A DNA stretch of 64,000 nucleotides from Verrucomicrobiaceae bacterium (GCA_947507875.1 CANNQP010000012.1:33755-97754); one strand, 5' to 3'. Counted from the stretch's first letter, positions 17,501 through 26,156 are shown. Notes: generated by a model from the sequence alone, not told the origin. Numbers and translations are program-made.

Positions 17501-20300
17501 TGGAGCCATCCACCAGCGAGTCTTGCAGCTGACTGCTCAGTAGATTGAAAGCAAAGCTGGTGAGGGTGAAGGGATAGTCATAAATCAGAGGCTTGCTGCT
17601 GGTGCCGGAGTCCAATTGGGTATCGTGAATGCCACTCACACCACCGTAGCGGGTGTAGTACTTGCTGCCCGCGTAGGACGCATTGCCCTGGCGCATGGTG
17701 TAGGTGATGGTGCTGCCACCCAATACGCTGCTGCCTGCTGCACCTGTGGCCATGCCCACGCCAACGCGGAGATTCATGCCTGGGTAATCGCCGAGACCAG
17801 CGGTGTAAGTGGCATGGTTAGGTTCCTCCGCCACCAGCTTGAGCCCATCCACCCGAAAGCCAGTGTTGAGCACGGAAAACGCGCCGTTTTCGGGCTTGGC
17901 TTGATGTCGCGCAAAACTACCTGCTGACATGAACGTGCCCTGAGTGAAGGGATCATCTAGTCCATGAGCAAAGCTACCATCGGAGCGCTTCCCCCACTTG
18001 AGTGGAGCCGCATTCATCACGCCGACGCCGTGCAGTGCTCCATTGGCGGCAATGCGCAGAGTCGAATCATCCGGAAACAAGCGTTGCAGCTCCTGATCGG
18101 CTGCGGCAATGCAGTCCGTGTCGGTGCAGGCGCGGTTGTAGCTGAGATCAACCTTGGCGATCCCACCCAGCGAGCTGGCTTCTTCCTGGATACGACCTGC
18201 CTCAACCTTGACATGCCCGCCCAGGCTGGGCGCAATCTTGACGTCATAAGGCATGTGTGTGTGGTATTCAAAAGGCACCCCGACGCTGTACTCATCGCCT
18301 AGATCATACTCGGTGTAGAGCTGAGCGCCTCCGTTGGCGAGTGTGTCAGCCTTGATGGTCACATAAGAGGGGTTTTTAGCGGTGCTGTGCAGGAAGTCAT
18401 TGGAGCGTTTGGTCTCCATGGTGGCGCTGGCAAAAGAGGCGCGGGCAGCCTTAAGGTATAGAATAGCCTCCTTGGCGAGACTAGAGGCCTGCAGCCCTCC
18501 CTTGAGTTCAAACTCACCTTGCTCAATACGCCACTCGAGGCGATCGCCACTGAAGACCAACGGATTGCTTTCCTCCGTCAAGTGAACACGATCGCCCAAA
18601 ATTTCATAAGTGACGTGCGTGTCCAATGTGCTGCGGTCAGCATTGAGTGCTACATCAGTCATTTGAATCTTGCCCTTGAAACGTGCGCTTTTGGAGCCGG
18701 TGTTATTCTGCCACTTGGCTCCAGCGGGCAAGTCCACCAGCAGGTCGGCCTGTAGGCCATCGAAGTGGAGAAGGTAGTTGCTGCGCAAGTAGGCAACATC
18801 AGCCTTCACATCCTTTTCCTCTTCTGCAGAATAGGCGCTGGACACGGGAATCACATCTACTGCCGTATTGGGTTCGTTGTAGACGCAATCGCCGTTGGCA
18901 TCCACCACTACTCGAAGGCTAGGGTCGGCAAAGGTTAGGAGGGGAGCCGCCTTGACCTGGGCGGCAGTCACGTTCAGCTGAAGATTAGGCAAGTTTGGTG
19001 AAAGCATCGCTGAACTCACTGCAAGCATGCTCGTGGCTACCGGTGCCGCGCCAAAATGGAGCTGACCGCTGAGTGGCAACAGACGCAGCTCACTCAGCTC
19101 GCTTTGAGGGGTGGCCGTTGTGATGATCGTCTCCCAATCATCGCTAATCTGCATCTCACGAACCGAAATCGTGTAGGTGCGATTGAGAAAATCGAGTGCT
19201 GCTGGAGTGGTGGGCCTGAACCTTACTGTGGCCGTACGATTCGTGACTGTTGGCGTCTTTAGAGAGCCAGTTTGAAACTGTGCAACGGAGGTAAAGCTGG
19301 TTGGATCAACGCTGCCCAGCGCCACCGTGGTGCCGAGGTCGTCGCGCATGGCTATCTCAAACTGAGCGACAAGCGTCTCGCTGCCTGATGCAGCTGCGGT
19401 CCAGTTGTCGTAGCGATAAATTCGGCAGGGTATCGAGAGGGCAAATTGACCGTCGATGCTGCTGGCCGCTGCATCACGCAACAAATGATTGCGGCTTAAG
19501 CTAAGCGGCCCTGCAATATCAAGAAAAGAGTTGCGACTACTGCTTCCAGCCATAGTGCCGGTGAAGTTGAGCCAGCGCGCTTCTGGGGTTTTGCGTGAAG
19601 CTTCCACTGCTCCGCGCGCGTTAAGAAGCATGAAATCCAGAATGTAGGTTTCGTTGGGATCCAGTGGGGGGGGCGTTGGTAGACTGACGGTAATGGTCGC
19701 AATCGTTCCCACCTCTTCTACACTCACTGGGTTAATGGACGCAATGCCACCGAGGCTATTGAGGGTGCAGGTGGTCGTTACGTTTCTGGTGCTGCTAATG
19801 AATGTCAGTGGATTTGTGTAGCGATAAGTGACGTTGACAGTGGGTGGCTGGAGGTATCCGCGTCCCGCTTGACTAACGGTAAATCTGAGATTTCGGCTAA
19901 TGCCTGTTCCCGACACCACGGCACCTGTGGCTGTGGCCTTAACCTTGGGATCCAGGTCCATCGATACGATTCGGTTTATGGTTCCGAACGTGTTGATTGC
20001 GAAACTAGAGCCATCCATGCCTGCCACCACGGCGTTATCCCTGGCACGCTGCAGGACGAGTCGTGGCGTGTAGGTGCCATTATCGCTGATGCCAAATGTT
20101 GTGTTGGCGGAAATGGCGATTTTGTGGCGGTTGGTAGTCGCCGATGCATCGCCTTCATCAGCATCAATAAGAAAATAAGGCTGTCCCGTAACCAGCGTAT
20201 GGCTGGTAATCGTGACAGAAGTGATGGCACCGTTGTTGGCACCTAGAAGAGGTGCGCTCAAAAGCATCATAAACAGAAGTTGAGCGATGATTGGATGCAT
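14592..20300 (-). CDS. Giant exported protein of unknown family, beta-rich with a central helical stalk (1902 aa)
   Basis: First gene of the three-gene operon. Residues 1-20 are a signal peptide (MHPIIAQLLFMMLLSAPLLG). Residues about 20-1350 are beta-rich and low in recognisable domains. About 1470-1625 is a long charged helical region with heptad-like patterns (LEEIVAAAKTAGEIETAINE) that could form a coiled-coil stalk. The last 250 residues are Gly/aromatic-rich strands (GSGSLIGFGGGFKMRGELSY) reminiscent of a beta-barrel or beta-solenoid, with clustered Cys (GRCC, CPFC). I do not recognise a family and see no enzyme motif. The C-terminus could anchor the protein at the outer membrane; that is inference. 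The 160 bp upstream are AT-rich, with a 12-bp palindrome CCTTGATCAAGG near 20433, and may hold the operon promoter. Confidence 0.85.
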   Translation of the reverse strand: MHPIIAQLLFMMLLSAPLLGANNGAITSVTITSHTLVTGQPYFLIDADEGDASATTNRHKIAISANTTFGISDNGTYTPRLVLQRARDNAVVAGMDGSSFAINTFGTINRIVSMDLDPKVKATATGAVVSGTGISRNLRFTVSQAGRGYLQPPTVNVTYRYTNPLTFISSTRNVTTTCTLNSLGGIASINPVSVEEVGTIATITVSLPTPPPLDPNETYILDFMLLNARGAVEASRKTPEARWLNFTGTMAGSSSRNSFLDIAGPLSLSRNHLLRDAAASSIDGQFALSIPCRIYRYDNWTAAASGSETLVAQFEIAMRDDLGTTVALGSVDPTSFTSVAQFQTGSLKTPTVTNRTATVRFRPTTPAALDFLNRTYTISVREMQISDDWETIITTATPQSELSELRLLPLSGQLHFGAAPVATSMLAVSSAMLSPNLPNLQLNVTAAQVKAAPLLTFADPSLRVVVDANGDCVYNEPNTAVDVIPVSSAYSAEEEKDVKADVAYLRSNYLLHFDGLQADLLVDLPAGAKWQNNTGSKSARFKGKIQMTDVALNADRSTLDTHVTYEILGDRVHLTEESNPLVFSGDRLEWRIEQGEFELKGGLQASSLAKEAILYLKAARASFASATMETKRSNDFLHSTAKNPSYVTIKADTLANGGAQLYTEYDLGDEYSVGVPFEYHTHMPYDVKIAPSLGGHVKVEAGRIQEEASSLGGIAKVDLSYNRACTDTDCIAAADQELQRLFPDDSTLRIAANGALHGVGVMNAAPLKWGKRSDGSFAHGLDDPFTQGTFMSAGSFARHQAKPENGAFSVLNTGFRVDGLKLVAEEPNHATYTAGLGDYPGMNLRVGVGMATGAAGSSVLGGSTITYTMRQGNASYAGSKYYTRYGGVSGIHDTQLDSGTSSKPLIYDYPFTLTSFAFNLLSSQLQDSLVDGSIFFDSPSNFTQNFKQLQISCRGELGELTPIGVEKKLEHWDCAIEVLAASFVRSSADVCEGGSASYQTSIRARSHHVPVALIGNLGLMPSGEIISAADARYDGDKLITSRFVLPRCIEIQGPIKGPKPEPAPEGWEPAYEIWNYSSVQDAYLSDYEPGVTAHAKGFWNLIGTLDVPFFRDLQVHLQTIAIDTVGGADDSDSEIHVMGGWPDDGWSEDGGNPFNTTLFDSHNRGLPTTLLLADYRAGGTASGEDPLPYRVKAAQTWLEVVDFDYELIWDPVRKTFEAKEVPNSEILVVNIGHNCLRISPDFAEINFGFSYDGLPQINLSQMAFNAIDDTTGVASSLSHSLGEQGFDALTGGVDRFAKMVGDRMDEVMDEHVDAIMGTPLNVLDSALAGKFTAGYSVDSSQITTAVDTAFGVGSSLPGTIKQKLELLINGGSSGVALSQNLVAQLDQVLDALDSCANLNRYGAGVDDAVLKDLFNTLPIGPSDPTVLEALAQDLVTSLAAAITAEALDAVWAAILEKHEDKVIAVEEALAMIYVRVKAVRDELNDLTGDFNKELEEIVAAAKTAGEIETAINEAAAEVKADIAALSNLDVTVSWDLIKDEQKAKWLQIVKNKLHASPFVTKISTAIKERLYDLEARMHSALDSGIDALNDTLKDAIKDQLAGMDESINHLVGGKLDDIVGAGQIKGYAHITTDSLELLRLDGRFRWKVPEEMMLDAYLEIRSMNSAGDNTCAGVASNATDVELGALDTPLEWISPGLRADVSAKFAFGSGSLIGFGGGFKMRGELSYETFIITDMQAQIAFGQTENYLAAEVGLAFSSYKLKGGIFFGRCCSPDPIEAIDPDVTALIPGPSFTGAYAYGEGWIPIIGNGCFFNISAGVGAGAFYFAEGPTYGGKMLAGVSGEALCAVSIKGEIELIGVKSGGDFSFSGEGRISGKAGVCPFCVKFSEMVQATYINNSWDVDY

Positions 20301-20798
20301 AACAAAATGAGTAATAGTGCTGAAAAAATTAGGAAAACGAATTTAGTTTTCGGCTATTTGGTGCGTCTAACTAATTTAGTCTATCCAAAATAATTGTTAA
20401 AAACTATTTAACACCAGTTAAGTTAACCCTAGCCTTGATCAAGGTTGCTCTGCATCCGATCTTTTCGAAAATCAGCTTGGAAGGCTAACCCAACAACTTA
20501 TTCGGATTCTCAAACTGAATTGCGATCTTGTGATCGATGACTCAATCGAGACAAAATCGACAACGCGGCAGCCACATCTCCGCATGAAAAATCTGATGCC
20601 TAACCAGCCAGAGCGGATTGTGATTCTGCGGGGTATTTTCAAATAAGTGCCCTGTATGATCAAAGAGTCCAATAGGCCAGGTTGGCTGGCTCCAGGGCGG
20701 CCTATTCCGCTTTGAAGAAGTCTGCCTTCGTCTTTTCGCATTTTTGCCCTCCTGCGTTTGGCTCATACGCATACTTGAGGACGGTTACATTTTCGTAT
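20301..20798. other. Non-coding stretch upstream of the giant-protein operon
   Basis: No convincing gene on either strand. 20301-20430 is strongly AT-rich and is the likely promoter region of the minus-strand operon, but no clean -35/-10 pair could be picked. A perfect 12-bp palindrome CCTTGATCAAGG lies at 20433-20444. A perfect 8-bp inverted repeat, AATAGGCC (20671-20678) and GGCCTATT (20699-20706), could form a hairpin; it lacks a T tract. Confidence 0.4.
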
Positions 20799-21194
20799 TC
20801 AGCGCCGCCTGCTGATTAGAGACCATGTTCTGGAGGTGATCGGAGTCGCAGCTCTTTGGGGAGAGGCACAGCAGGAGACCGCCTTGCTGAGGAAGAGACG
20901 GTCCTTCACCTGCTTCGGCGGCATGCCCTCGTTGATGACCCAGTCGGGATCATGCAGTGCCGCCCTGGTGAGAGGACCTGCGATCATGGGGGAGGAGACT
21001 TCAGAAAAGTGGTAGAACCACGAAGCGTGAGCAACTGCATGGGCTTGGTAGGGAAAAGTGGCCGCCGCCAGCAAAACTGGTCCGGAAAGAGTGAGAGGAA
21101 AGGTAACCTCCAACTCGAAGCCCTTGACTCAAAAGGCAAAGATAAAGTCGGGCAGGGGACTGCCGGTGGGCGTCACTCTTGCTGAACTCAGCAT
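20799..21194 (-). pseudogene. Possible small gene interrupted by one in-frame TGA
   Basis: On the minus strand an ATG at 21194 opens a frame (MLSSARVTPTGSPLPDF...) that meets a TGA at 21129-21131 and then continues open for about 110 codons to 20799 (VKGFELEVTFPLTLSGP..., then DPDWVINEGMPPKQVKDRLF). The residue composition before and after the stop is alike and protein-like, suggesting one interrupted reading frame, but I recognise no family. The opposite strand is also open over much of this interval, so the coding direction is uncertain. This may be a decayed gene at the edge of the accessory island. Confidence 0.25.
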
Positions 21195-21318
21195 CGAATG
21201 AGCCGGCCAAGCCATATTTAGGAAAGCGCTGGATAGTGGAGAGCAACAGCCTCACGCTGGGTCTTGCAGTTGAGCTTTATGGATACTTCAAAACACGTTT
21301 TGGGACGTTTGCCTTGGA

Positions 21319-21855
21319 TCAATCGTCGTTCCACCGGCCTCTCCAAGCTTCGCGATGCTTGGCTTTGCGGCTCTCTTCGCGGGCTTTTTTGTTGCCGTGG
21401 TAAAGCAAGCGGTAATCCTTGGTCCACAAGATGCAGCTGTCGGCGAGTTTTTCGCCGAGAATGATTTCCGGAACGCAGCGCATCATGCCGATCCGAGGAT
21501 TGTCCATCCGGTATTCACTGGGAAGGGGATCGATCCAACGTCCATACCAATCCTTGCCGCTGATGCACCATCCATCCGACTCGGTGTAGCTGTTTTGAAG
21601 CAGATCCGCGAAGGGTTGATAGTTGTCGTCCTTGTGGATCCAGTCGCTGTTGAGGGTAAGGTGGGTGGAATCCAGAATTCGAACGAGCGTGATGTAGTGG
21701 ATCAGATGGTTGGGGCGATGCCGGTTTTGGCGATTGAGCATCGGCACCCAGTTGCGAACGAAGCGTTCTCCGGTTTGCCAAGACATGATCGGGATCAAAT
21801 GACTGCCCATGCCCAGAAAAGGGGTGGGCTTTTTGTGCAGTTTGATGGCAAGCAT
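21319..21855 (-). CDS. Hypothetical protein, 178 aa
   Basis: An unrecognised soluble protein, basic at its C-terminus (KKAREESRKAKHREAWRGRW) and rich in Trp, Tyr and His in the middle (GWCISGKDWYGRWIDPLP). The minus strand was preferred over the equally long plus-strand frame because its residue usage is more protein-like and it is in line with the minus-strand genes that precede it. It starts 31 bp after the stop of the 250-residue exported protein gene, so the two may be co-transcribed. No signal peptide, membrane segment or nameable domain is visible. Confidence 0.45.
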   Translation of the reverse strand: MLAIKLHKKPTPFLGMGSHLIPIMSWQTGERFVRNWVPMLNRQNRHRPNHLIHYITLVRILDSTHLTLNSDWIHKDDNYQPFADLLQNSYTESDGWCISGKDWYGRWIDPLPSEYRMDNPRIGMMRCVPEIILGEKLADSCILWTKDYRLLYHGNKKAREESRKAKHREAWRGRWNDD

Positions 21856-21886
21856 GGGCTTTTAGCGAATTCTAATGTAAGTTCCA

Positions 21887-22639
21887 TCAAGGCTGTTGCT
21901 GAGTGGCTTTAAGAACCACCTGCCGTTCTTCCGTCGAAAGGGGCGCAATCTTCGCGTAGTGACCGTCAAAGTAAGCGGCATTGCCATGATAAGCACCCGT
22001 GTTGGTGCAATTCAAAACGATCCAGGGTTTTTCAAAAGAGAACTCCAGTCGGGTCGGTTCTTCATCGTTTTCGGAGATGCTAAAGATGGCTTTGGCACCG
22101 GATCGCTTCGCGACTCCTTGAATGGAGCCGAGATGGCGGGTTGGTCCCCTTGCACAACTCGCCAAAAAATGGAGTTGGTCTCCCTGCTCCACCAGGCTGA
22201 AGTAGCCACCGCCACCATCGCTCCAGAAGCCGGTCAAATCTTGGTGATTTCGGTGGTCCATCAGGCCATGGATCCAAGAAGTTCGGCGTCGAACCTCCTC
22301 TGTCCAGGTCGAAATCTCCTCGTCGCTGAGTTGTGATGCTTCGCGCAACTGACCCGCAGTGTCGCTAAAAAAATCTTTGCGCCAATTGGCCCAATTTTTA
22401 CAATCTTCCTTAAACAAGTTGAGACCTTTTCCTCTCAGTCCTTGCACAGCGCGTTCCGTGGCCTTGGCGAGGCGCTGGTCACGAAGTTCGAGCTCTCGCA
22501 GCAGGGACGCTTTCGATTCGGCTTCAGAGGAAAGTGAATTCGTTTCGCCAGCAGGCTGCGAAAGGAGACCGACGTTTTCAAGTGTGCAGAGGAGCAGCGA
22601 GGTCGTGCCGTAGCGGATTAGGAATTTGAGGGGATTCAT
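21887..22639 (-). CDS. Hypothetical exported protein, 250 aa
   Basis: The N-terminus (MNPLKFLIRYGTTSLLLCTLENVGLLSQPAG) is a positively charged, hydrophobic export signal; CTLE does not make a clear lipobox. Residues about 35-130 are charged and helical (LLRELELRDQRLAKATERAV). The C-terminal half is a small beta-rich unit (TGFWSDGGGGYFSLVEQGDQLHF, YHGNAAYFDGHYAKI) resembling secreted domains that sense or bind small ligands, but I cannot assign a family. It lies on the minus strand upstream of the 178-residue gene, and 258 bp separate it from the twin-arginine protein gene upstream. Confidence 0.6.
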   Translation of the reverse strand: MNPLKFLIRYGTTSLLLCTLENVGLLSQPAGETNSLSSEAESKASLLRELELRDQRLAKATERAVQGLRGKGLNLFKEDCKNWANWRKDFFSDTAGQLREASQLSDEEISTWTEEVRRRTSWIHGLMDHRNHQDLTGFWSDGGGGYFSLVEQGDQLHFLASCARGPTRHLGSIQGVAKRSGAKAIFSISENDEEPTRLEFSFEKPWIVLNCTNTGAYHGNAAYFDGHYAKIAPLSTEERQVVLKATQQQP

Positions 22640-22897
22640 ACAGGGGGATCAAGGCATGCAGGTTACTTCAGGCAAAATTTCCCCCAGGCGGCCACCACAA
22701 GCAAGAGATTCAAACACGCGCCTATAGCTGAATTTCCAAGCTCCTGGAGGGCTAACGACCTCAACTTCAATCAAGGGGGAGGGACCACACGAAGGGCAGA
22801 GGATGTACGAGGGCTCCTTCGATGAGCATTCAGCCAGTGATTCAGGCCATTGGGATTTCGGCCCGCCAGTGTGCGCAGGAATCGTTTCGATATGGTC

Positions 22898-23584
22898 TCA
22901 GGCAATGAGGGGTTCGCTGCGCAGCAAGGCCAGGCCTTCGTTCATCTGAAGTAGCGCATCTTGCCTTTTCTCCCCTTCTAGCTCGACCGACCATTCATTC
23001 AATTCATGCTTCATTCGCTCAGCATCCAGCGAAAGCGTTGCGTTTGCCAGGTGCAGAAAAATCTCAGAATGGTAGCATTTCAAGCGCATCAGGCGATCCA
23101 CAACCGTCAGCGGTTCATCGCGGTCGACATGATCGCCTTCCAGGAAGTGGTGAATAGGTGAGATCAGCCGAATCAGATCAAGGCAATGAATGACAGTTTC
23201 CTCAGGCGTTTTTTTTTCGCGAATCGCTGCTACCAAGCGGCTCAGCATCGGTTCTTTGTGTTTGAACTTGGAGGTTTCGATGCAGAAGAAACCCCACTCT
23301 TTAAGACTGGTAGAGATTTTGGTGCACCAACCAACGAGCTCTTCTTTTAGATCACTGGTTGTCACGCTTGTATTCAAACTCTTTAAACCAATGCCCAGAA
23401 GTTGAAGCCAAGTTTCCTCGGTTTCTTTAGACCAGCAGAGATAGCGAGCATGGCAGTAGGCTTGTTCATCATCCAAATCCGAATCGACTTGAACAGGTGC
23501 AATCGAATTGGCGCTCAAAGCTGGAATGGAGGGAAGGGTGCAGGCAATTGCCTGCTTGAGGACGGTGCGGCGGCTCTTCATCAT
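22898..23584 (-). CDS. Twin-arginine-signal small helical protein, 228 aa
   Basis: The N-terminus SRRTVLKQAIACTLPSIPALSA has a twin-arginine pair followed by a short hydrophobic run, resembling a Tat signal although the full SRRxFLK consensus is not met. The rest is helical and rich in Leu, His and acidic residues, with a motif SPIHHFLEGDHVDRDEP near 139-155. A similar PFHHWCENH motif occurs in the protein encoded at 45371-46030, which also begins with a twin-arginine N-terminus; both may belong to one family. The gene lies 38 bp downstream of the LRR/zinc protein gene on the same strand, indicating an operon. The function is unknown. Confidence 0.6.
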   Translation of the reverse strand: MMKSRRTVLKQAIACTLPSIPALSANSIAPVQVDSDLDDEQAYCHARYLCWSKETEETWLQLLGIGLKSLNTSVTTSDLKEELVGWCTKISTSLKEWGFFCIETSKFKHKEPMLSRLVAAIREKKTPEETVIHCLDLIRLISPIHHFLEGDHVDRDEPLTVVDRLMRLKCYHSEIFLHLANATLSLDAERMKHELNEWSVELEGEKRQDALLQMNEGLALLRSEPLIA

Positions 23585-23622
23585 CTAATTGAGAAAGTTG
23601 GTTTGCATGGTTCAGGTTTGGT

Positions 23623-25566
23623 TTAGCTCATCATGGCCAAGTCGTGATCAAAGGCTCCTAGGCACCCAGAGCAGCAGTAGAAATGGTAGCTACTGCCACA
23701 GGCCATGGCCCATGTTTCGGAGGGGGAGGTGACCGGCACGATGAGAGGCGGCATTGGGCCACAAAGGGGGCAAAGAATCTCGCCAGGCTTGACCACCAGA
23801 TCTTTGACGTTGGCCCATGAGTGGAGCTGCTCACTCCATTTGTCCGACGAAAGCAAAGGGTCAGCTCCACGCTTTACTGGGAATTTCAAGACATGGCCAC
23901 GTGGAATCTTGATTCGGTGACCATCGGGACGGCGGCGAAGGCGGCGGACTTCCCAGAATTCATGGTCAAAAAGGGCTTTTTTGAGGGTCTTCATTTTCCA
24001 GAACTGCTGGCCTTTCGCTGCTGATGTCACCGGCTTGGCAATGATTCGACAGGTTTGCTGACCGGAGGCATTGATGGTAGTTTCCATCCACCCTGTCTTG
24101 GCGCATTCTTCAAGCATGAGCGCCAGAAAAAGCACGTCCTTGGTTTTGCGAAGCGGCGCGCCATCACGAGGCTTGAGATCTTCAGTTGCTGGAGGCGCGC
24201 TATAAAAAGGCTTTGGCAGAAAACTTTTGGAAGTGATCTGGAGCTGCTCCACCCGCTCGCAGATCGAGCGTGCCGCAGCCGCGCTCATGGAATAGCGGTT
24301 GCCGACTTGGGCGAAGGAGAGTGCCCCTTCACTACCCCAGCCCATGAAAATGCGATACATCTCCCGTTCCTGGTCGGTGATACCGGCAAGACGGTTGAGG
24401 GCTTCATTTTCCTCTTCGATCCATGACTCGTCGTCCGACTCCTCCTCGTTCTTGTTCAGGTGGGGTTGCAGATTAGGTTTCTTAACTTCAACCAGGTCTT
24501 GGATCGTCCTTTGATTAGGTGCTTTGGATTGATCAGAAGATTCCCATTCTTCCTCGTCTTCGTCAGATTGATCGAAGAAGATTTTGGCGTCATCAACAGG
24601 CATGGAGAATGAACTGAAGGGTGTTGAGGGGTCACTTCCAAATAGACTACCCAGGGTTGATGACCAAGCTCGATCGTGCCTTGCACCATGCGCGTATTCT
24701 GCATGTATTTTTGACATCACGTCTTCACTCACATAGTCTATTCCGTTTAGGCATGCGATTCCTTTTCGCTCCACCAAGACCCTGGCTGCTTCAATTGAAA
24801 TGGTTTTCAAGGGAACCAAGCCCACAGGGTAATCCCAGTCAGCAACAATGGCTGCAGCTTCGGTACTTAGTAATTCCAAACTTTTGAGTTCCAGCCAGCC
24901 CCTGTGTGTGGCCAAGATTCTGAGGATTGGCAGAGGTAGTTCTTTCACCTCGTTGAGGGCCAGCGTGCCCTGATGCCTTGCCGCGAGTGTGTGGGCGAGG
25001 GCGATGTGCCCGGGCGTGTCGGGAAATTCAGTCAGACCATCGAGATGCAACCAACCGGCATGCTTGCTGAGCAGAGTGGCCGATTCATCCGAGAGCTTTT
25101 GAATTCCGTTCAACAGTAAGTCGCCTTTCTGTGCGATCAACGCCTCAGCCACCTCATCCGAGATGTTTTTGATCCCGTTGAGGAAGAGTTTATCATGGTG
25201 TCTGGCCAAGTGGCGAGCGGAGGTCTCGGAAAGATTCGTGAGCCCGTTGAGATAAAGCGCATTCCCGTGTTTGGACAGGGCTTCGGCGCTTTCGTCAGAC
25301 AAATGGGTCAGTCCGTTCAACCTGAGGGATCCTTGGTGGGCAGCCAGAATGACCGCCGCATCTTCTTCGATGTCGGTAAATGGGTCCGCAGCAAGGTCCT
25401 GTCTCGGCTTTTTTTTGGGGAGAAGGCTACTGGCGATTTCGGCAGTCAGCACGGCCTTGCGCAGTTTCTTCGCTTTTTGAGAATGCAAAGGCTTGCGACC
25501 GAGGTTACCCAACTTTTCTAGCAAGGATGGTTCCATGAATTTTGAACGGGATACGGCTTGTGGCAT
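23623..25566 (-). CDS. LRR-like repeat protein with sigma-4-like HTH and C-terminal zinc site, 647 aa
   Basis: Residues about 68-270 form leucine-rich-like repeats with a 23-residue period of the type LSDESAEALSKHGNALYLNGLT, as common in Verrucomicrobiota and Planctomycetota. A charged acidic linker (about 320-385) leads to a helix-turn-helix resembling sigma-70 region 4 (DQEREMYRIF, FAQVGNRYSMSAAAARSICE; about 389-442). The C-terminal 200 residues include a basic segment (WEVRRLRRRPDGHRIKIPRG) and Cys pairs CPLCG near 599 and CCSGC near 632 that could bind zinc. Sensing by the repeats coupled to DNA binding is a reasonable inference, not shown. It is followed by the caspase-like gene's operon upstream (17 bp gap) and by the twin-arginine gene downstream (38 bp). 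Confidence 0.75.
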   Translation of the reverse strand: MPQAVSRSKFMEPSLLEKLGNLGRKPLHSQKAKKLRKAVLTAEIASSLLPKKKPRQDLAADPFTDIEEDAAVILAAHQGSLRLNGLTHLSDESAEALSKHGNALYLNGLTNLSETSARHLARHHDKLFLNGIKNISDEVAEALIAQKGDLLLNGIQKLSDESATLLSKHAGWLHLDGLTEFPDTPGHIALAHTLAARHQGTLALNEVKELPLPILRILATHRGWLELKSLELLSTEAAAIVADWDYPVGLVPLKTISIEAARVLVERKGIACLNGIDYVSEDVMSKIHAEYAHGARHDRAWSSTLGSLFGSDPSTPFSSFSMPVDDAKIFFDQSDEDEEEWESSDQSKAPNQRTIQDLVEVKKPNLQPHLNKNEEESDDESWIEEENEALNRLAGITDQEREMYRIFMGWGSEGALSFAQVGNRYSMSAAAARSICERVEQLQITSKSFLPKPFYSAPPATEDLKPRDGAPLRKTKDVLFLALMLEECAKTGWMETTINASGQQTCRIIAKPVTSAAKGQQFWKMKTLKKALFDHEFWEVRRLRRRPDGHRIKIPRGHVLKFPVKRGADPLLSSDKWSEQLHSWANVKDLVVKPGEILCPLCGPMPPLIVPVTSPSETWAMACGSSYHFYCCSGCLGAFDHDLAMMS

Positions 25567-25583
25567 GGGAGGAATAGATGGTG

Positions 25584-26156
25584 TTAGGGGTGCGGCATTG
25601 CAGCGGACTGGATGCGTTTAGCGGAGGCGGCAGCCGGCTCGATGAGTTGGATTCGTTTGCGGTTATACTCGATGATCGGGCAGCCTTTGGGTTGGTAGTG
25701 ATCTAGCAGGTGGGCGTGCAGTTCCGGGAGCGGAGCGTGAATCTTTTCGGCCACCAGCCGTGCTAAAAGCTCGTTCGAGTAACACACCGTGGACTGGGAA
25801 TAGGTCCTGGATGGAATGCCGGAATACGTCGCCTCTCCGGTCTCACTGATGAACATGCCCGTGGTCAGGCCGGTGAGACCGTGGTGTTTCACATATTGGT
25901 CTGCATGGCACCAGATGTAGAGGTTATCACGCTTTTGGCGCAGCAGCGAGGCGTGCGAATCGTTCACCATAAAAAAGAGGCCACCGGGGTAATCATGGCC
26001 CAGCATGATCACGCGGTCATGCTCGCGGATGAGCTGGCTCACATTCTGGTCACTGGAGTCGGTCACCACCGTCACTGCGGGCAGGTCGGCGTAGATGGGC
26101 TTGAGGAAATCCGTGCTGCGGTCGTCATGATGGAGCACGAGGGTTTTGAGATTCAT
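25584..26156 (-). CDS. Caspase-like (His-Cys) protein of unknown function, 190 aa
   Basis: Compact alpha/beta protein. A strand-loop DRVIMLGHDYPGGL places His54 in an H-x-(Y)-P-G-G turn, and NLYIWCHADQYV places Cys83 at the end of the next strand; GLTTGMFISETGEATY follows. This arrangement resembles the His-Cys dyad of caspase/CHAT-clan peptidases and matches a small bacterial family I recall from Bacteroidetes, whose function is not established. No signal peptide. It is packed between the radical SAM gene (48 bp upstream) and the LRR/sigma-4-like gene (17 bp downstream) on the same strand, so it could be an effector or processing protease of that operon. The peptidase assignment is inferred from motif spacing only. 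Confidence 0.55.
   Translation of the reverse strand: MNLKTLVLHHDDRSTDFLKPIYADLPAVTVVTDSSDQNVSQLIREHDRVIMLGHDYPGGLFFMVNDSHASLLRQKRDNLYIWCHADQYVKHHGLTGLTTGMFISETGEATYSGIPSRTYSQSTVCYSNELLARLVAEKIHAPLPELHAHLLDHYQPKGCPIIEYNRKRIQLIEPAAASAKRIQSAAMPHP

Noticed and set aside
21355..21912. Plus-strand 185-codon frame opposite the 178-aa gene
   Set aside because: It overlaps two minus-strand genes whose translations look more protein-like and follow the local operon direction.
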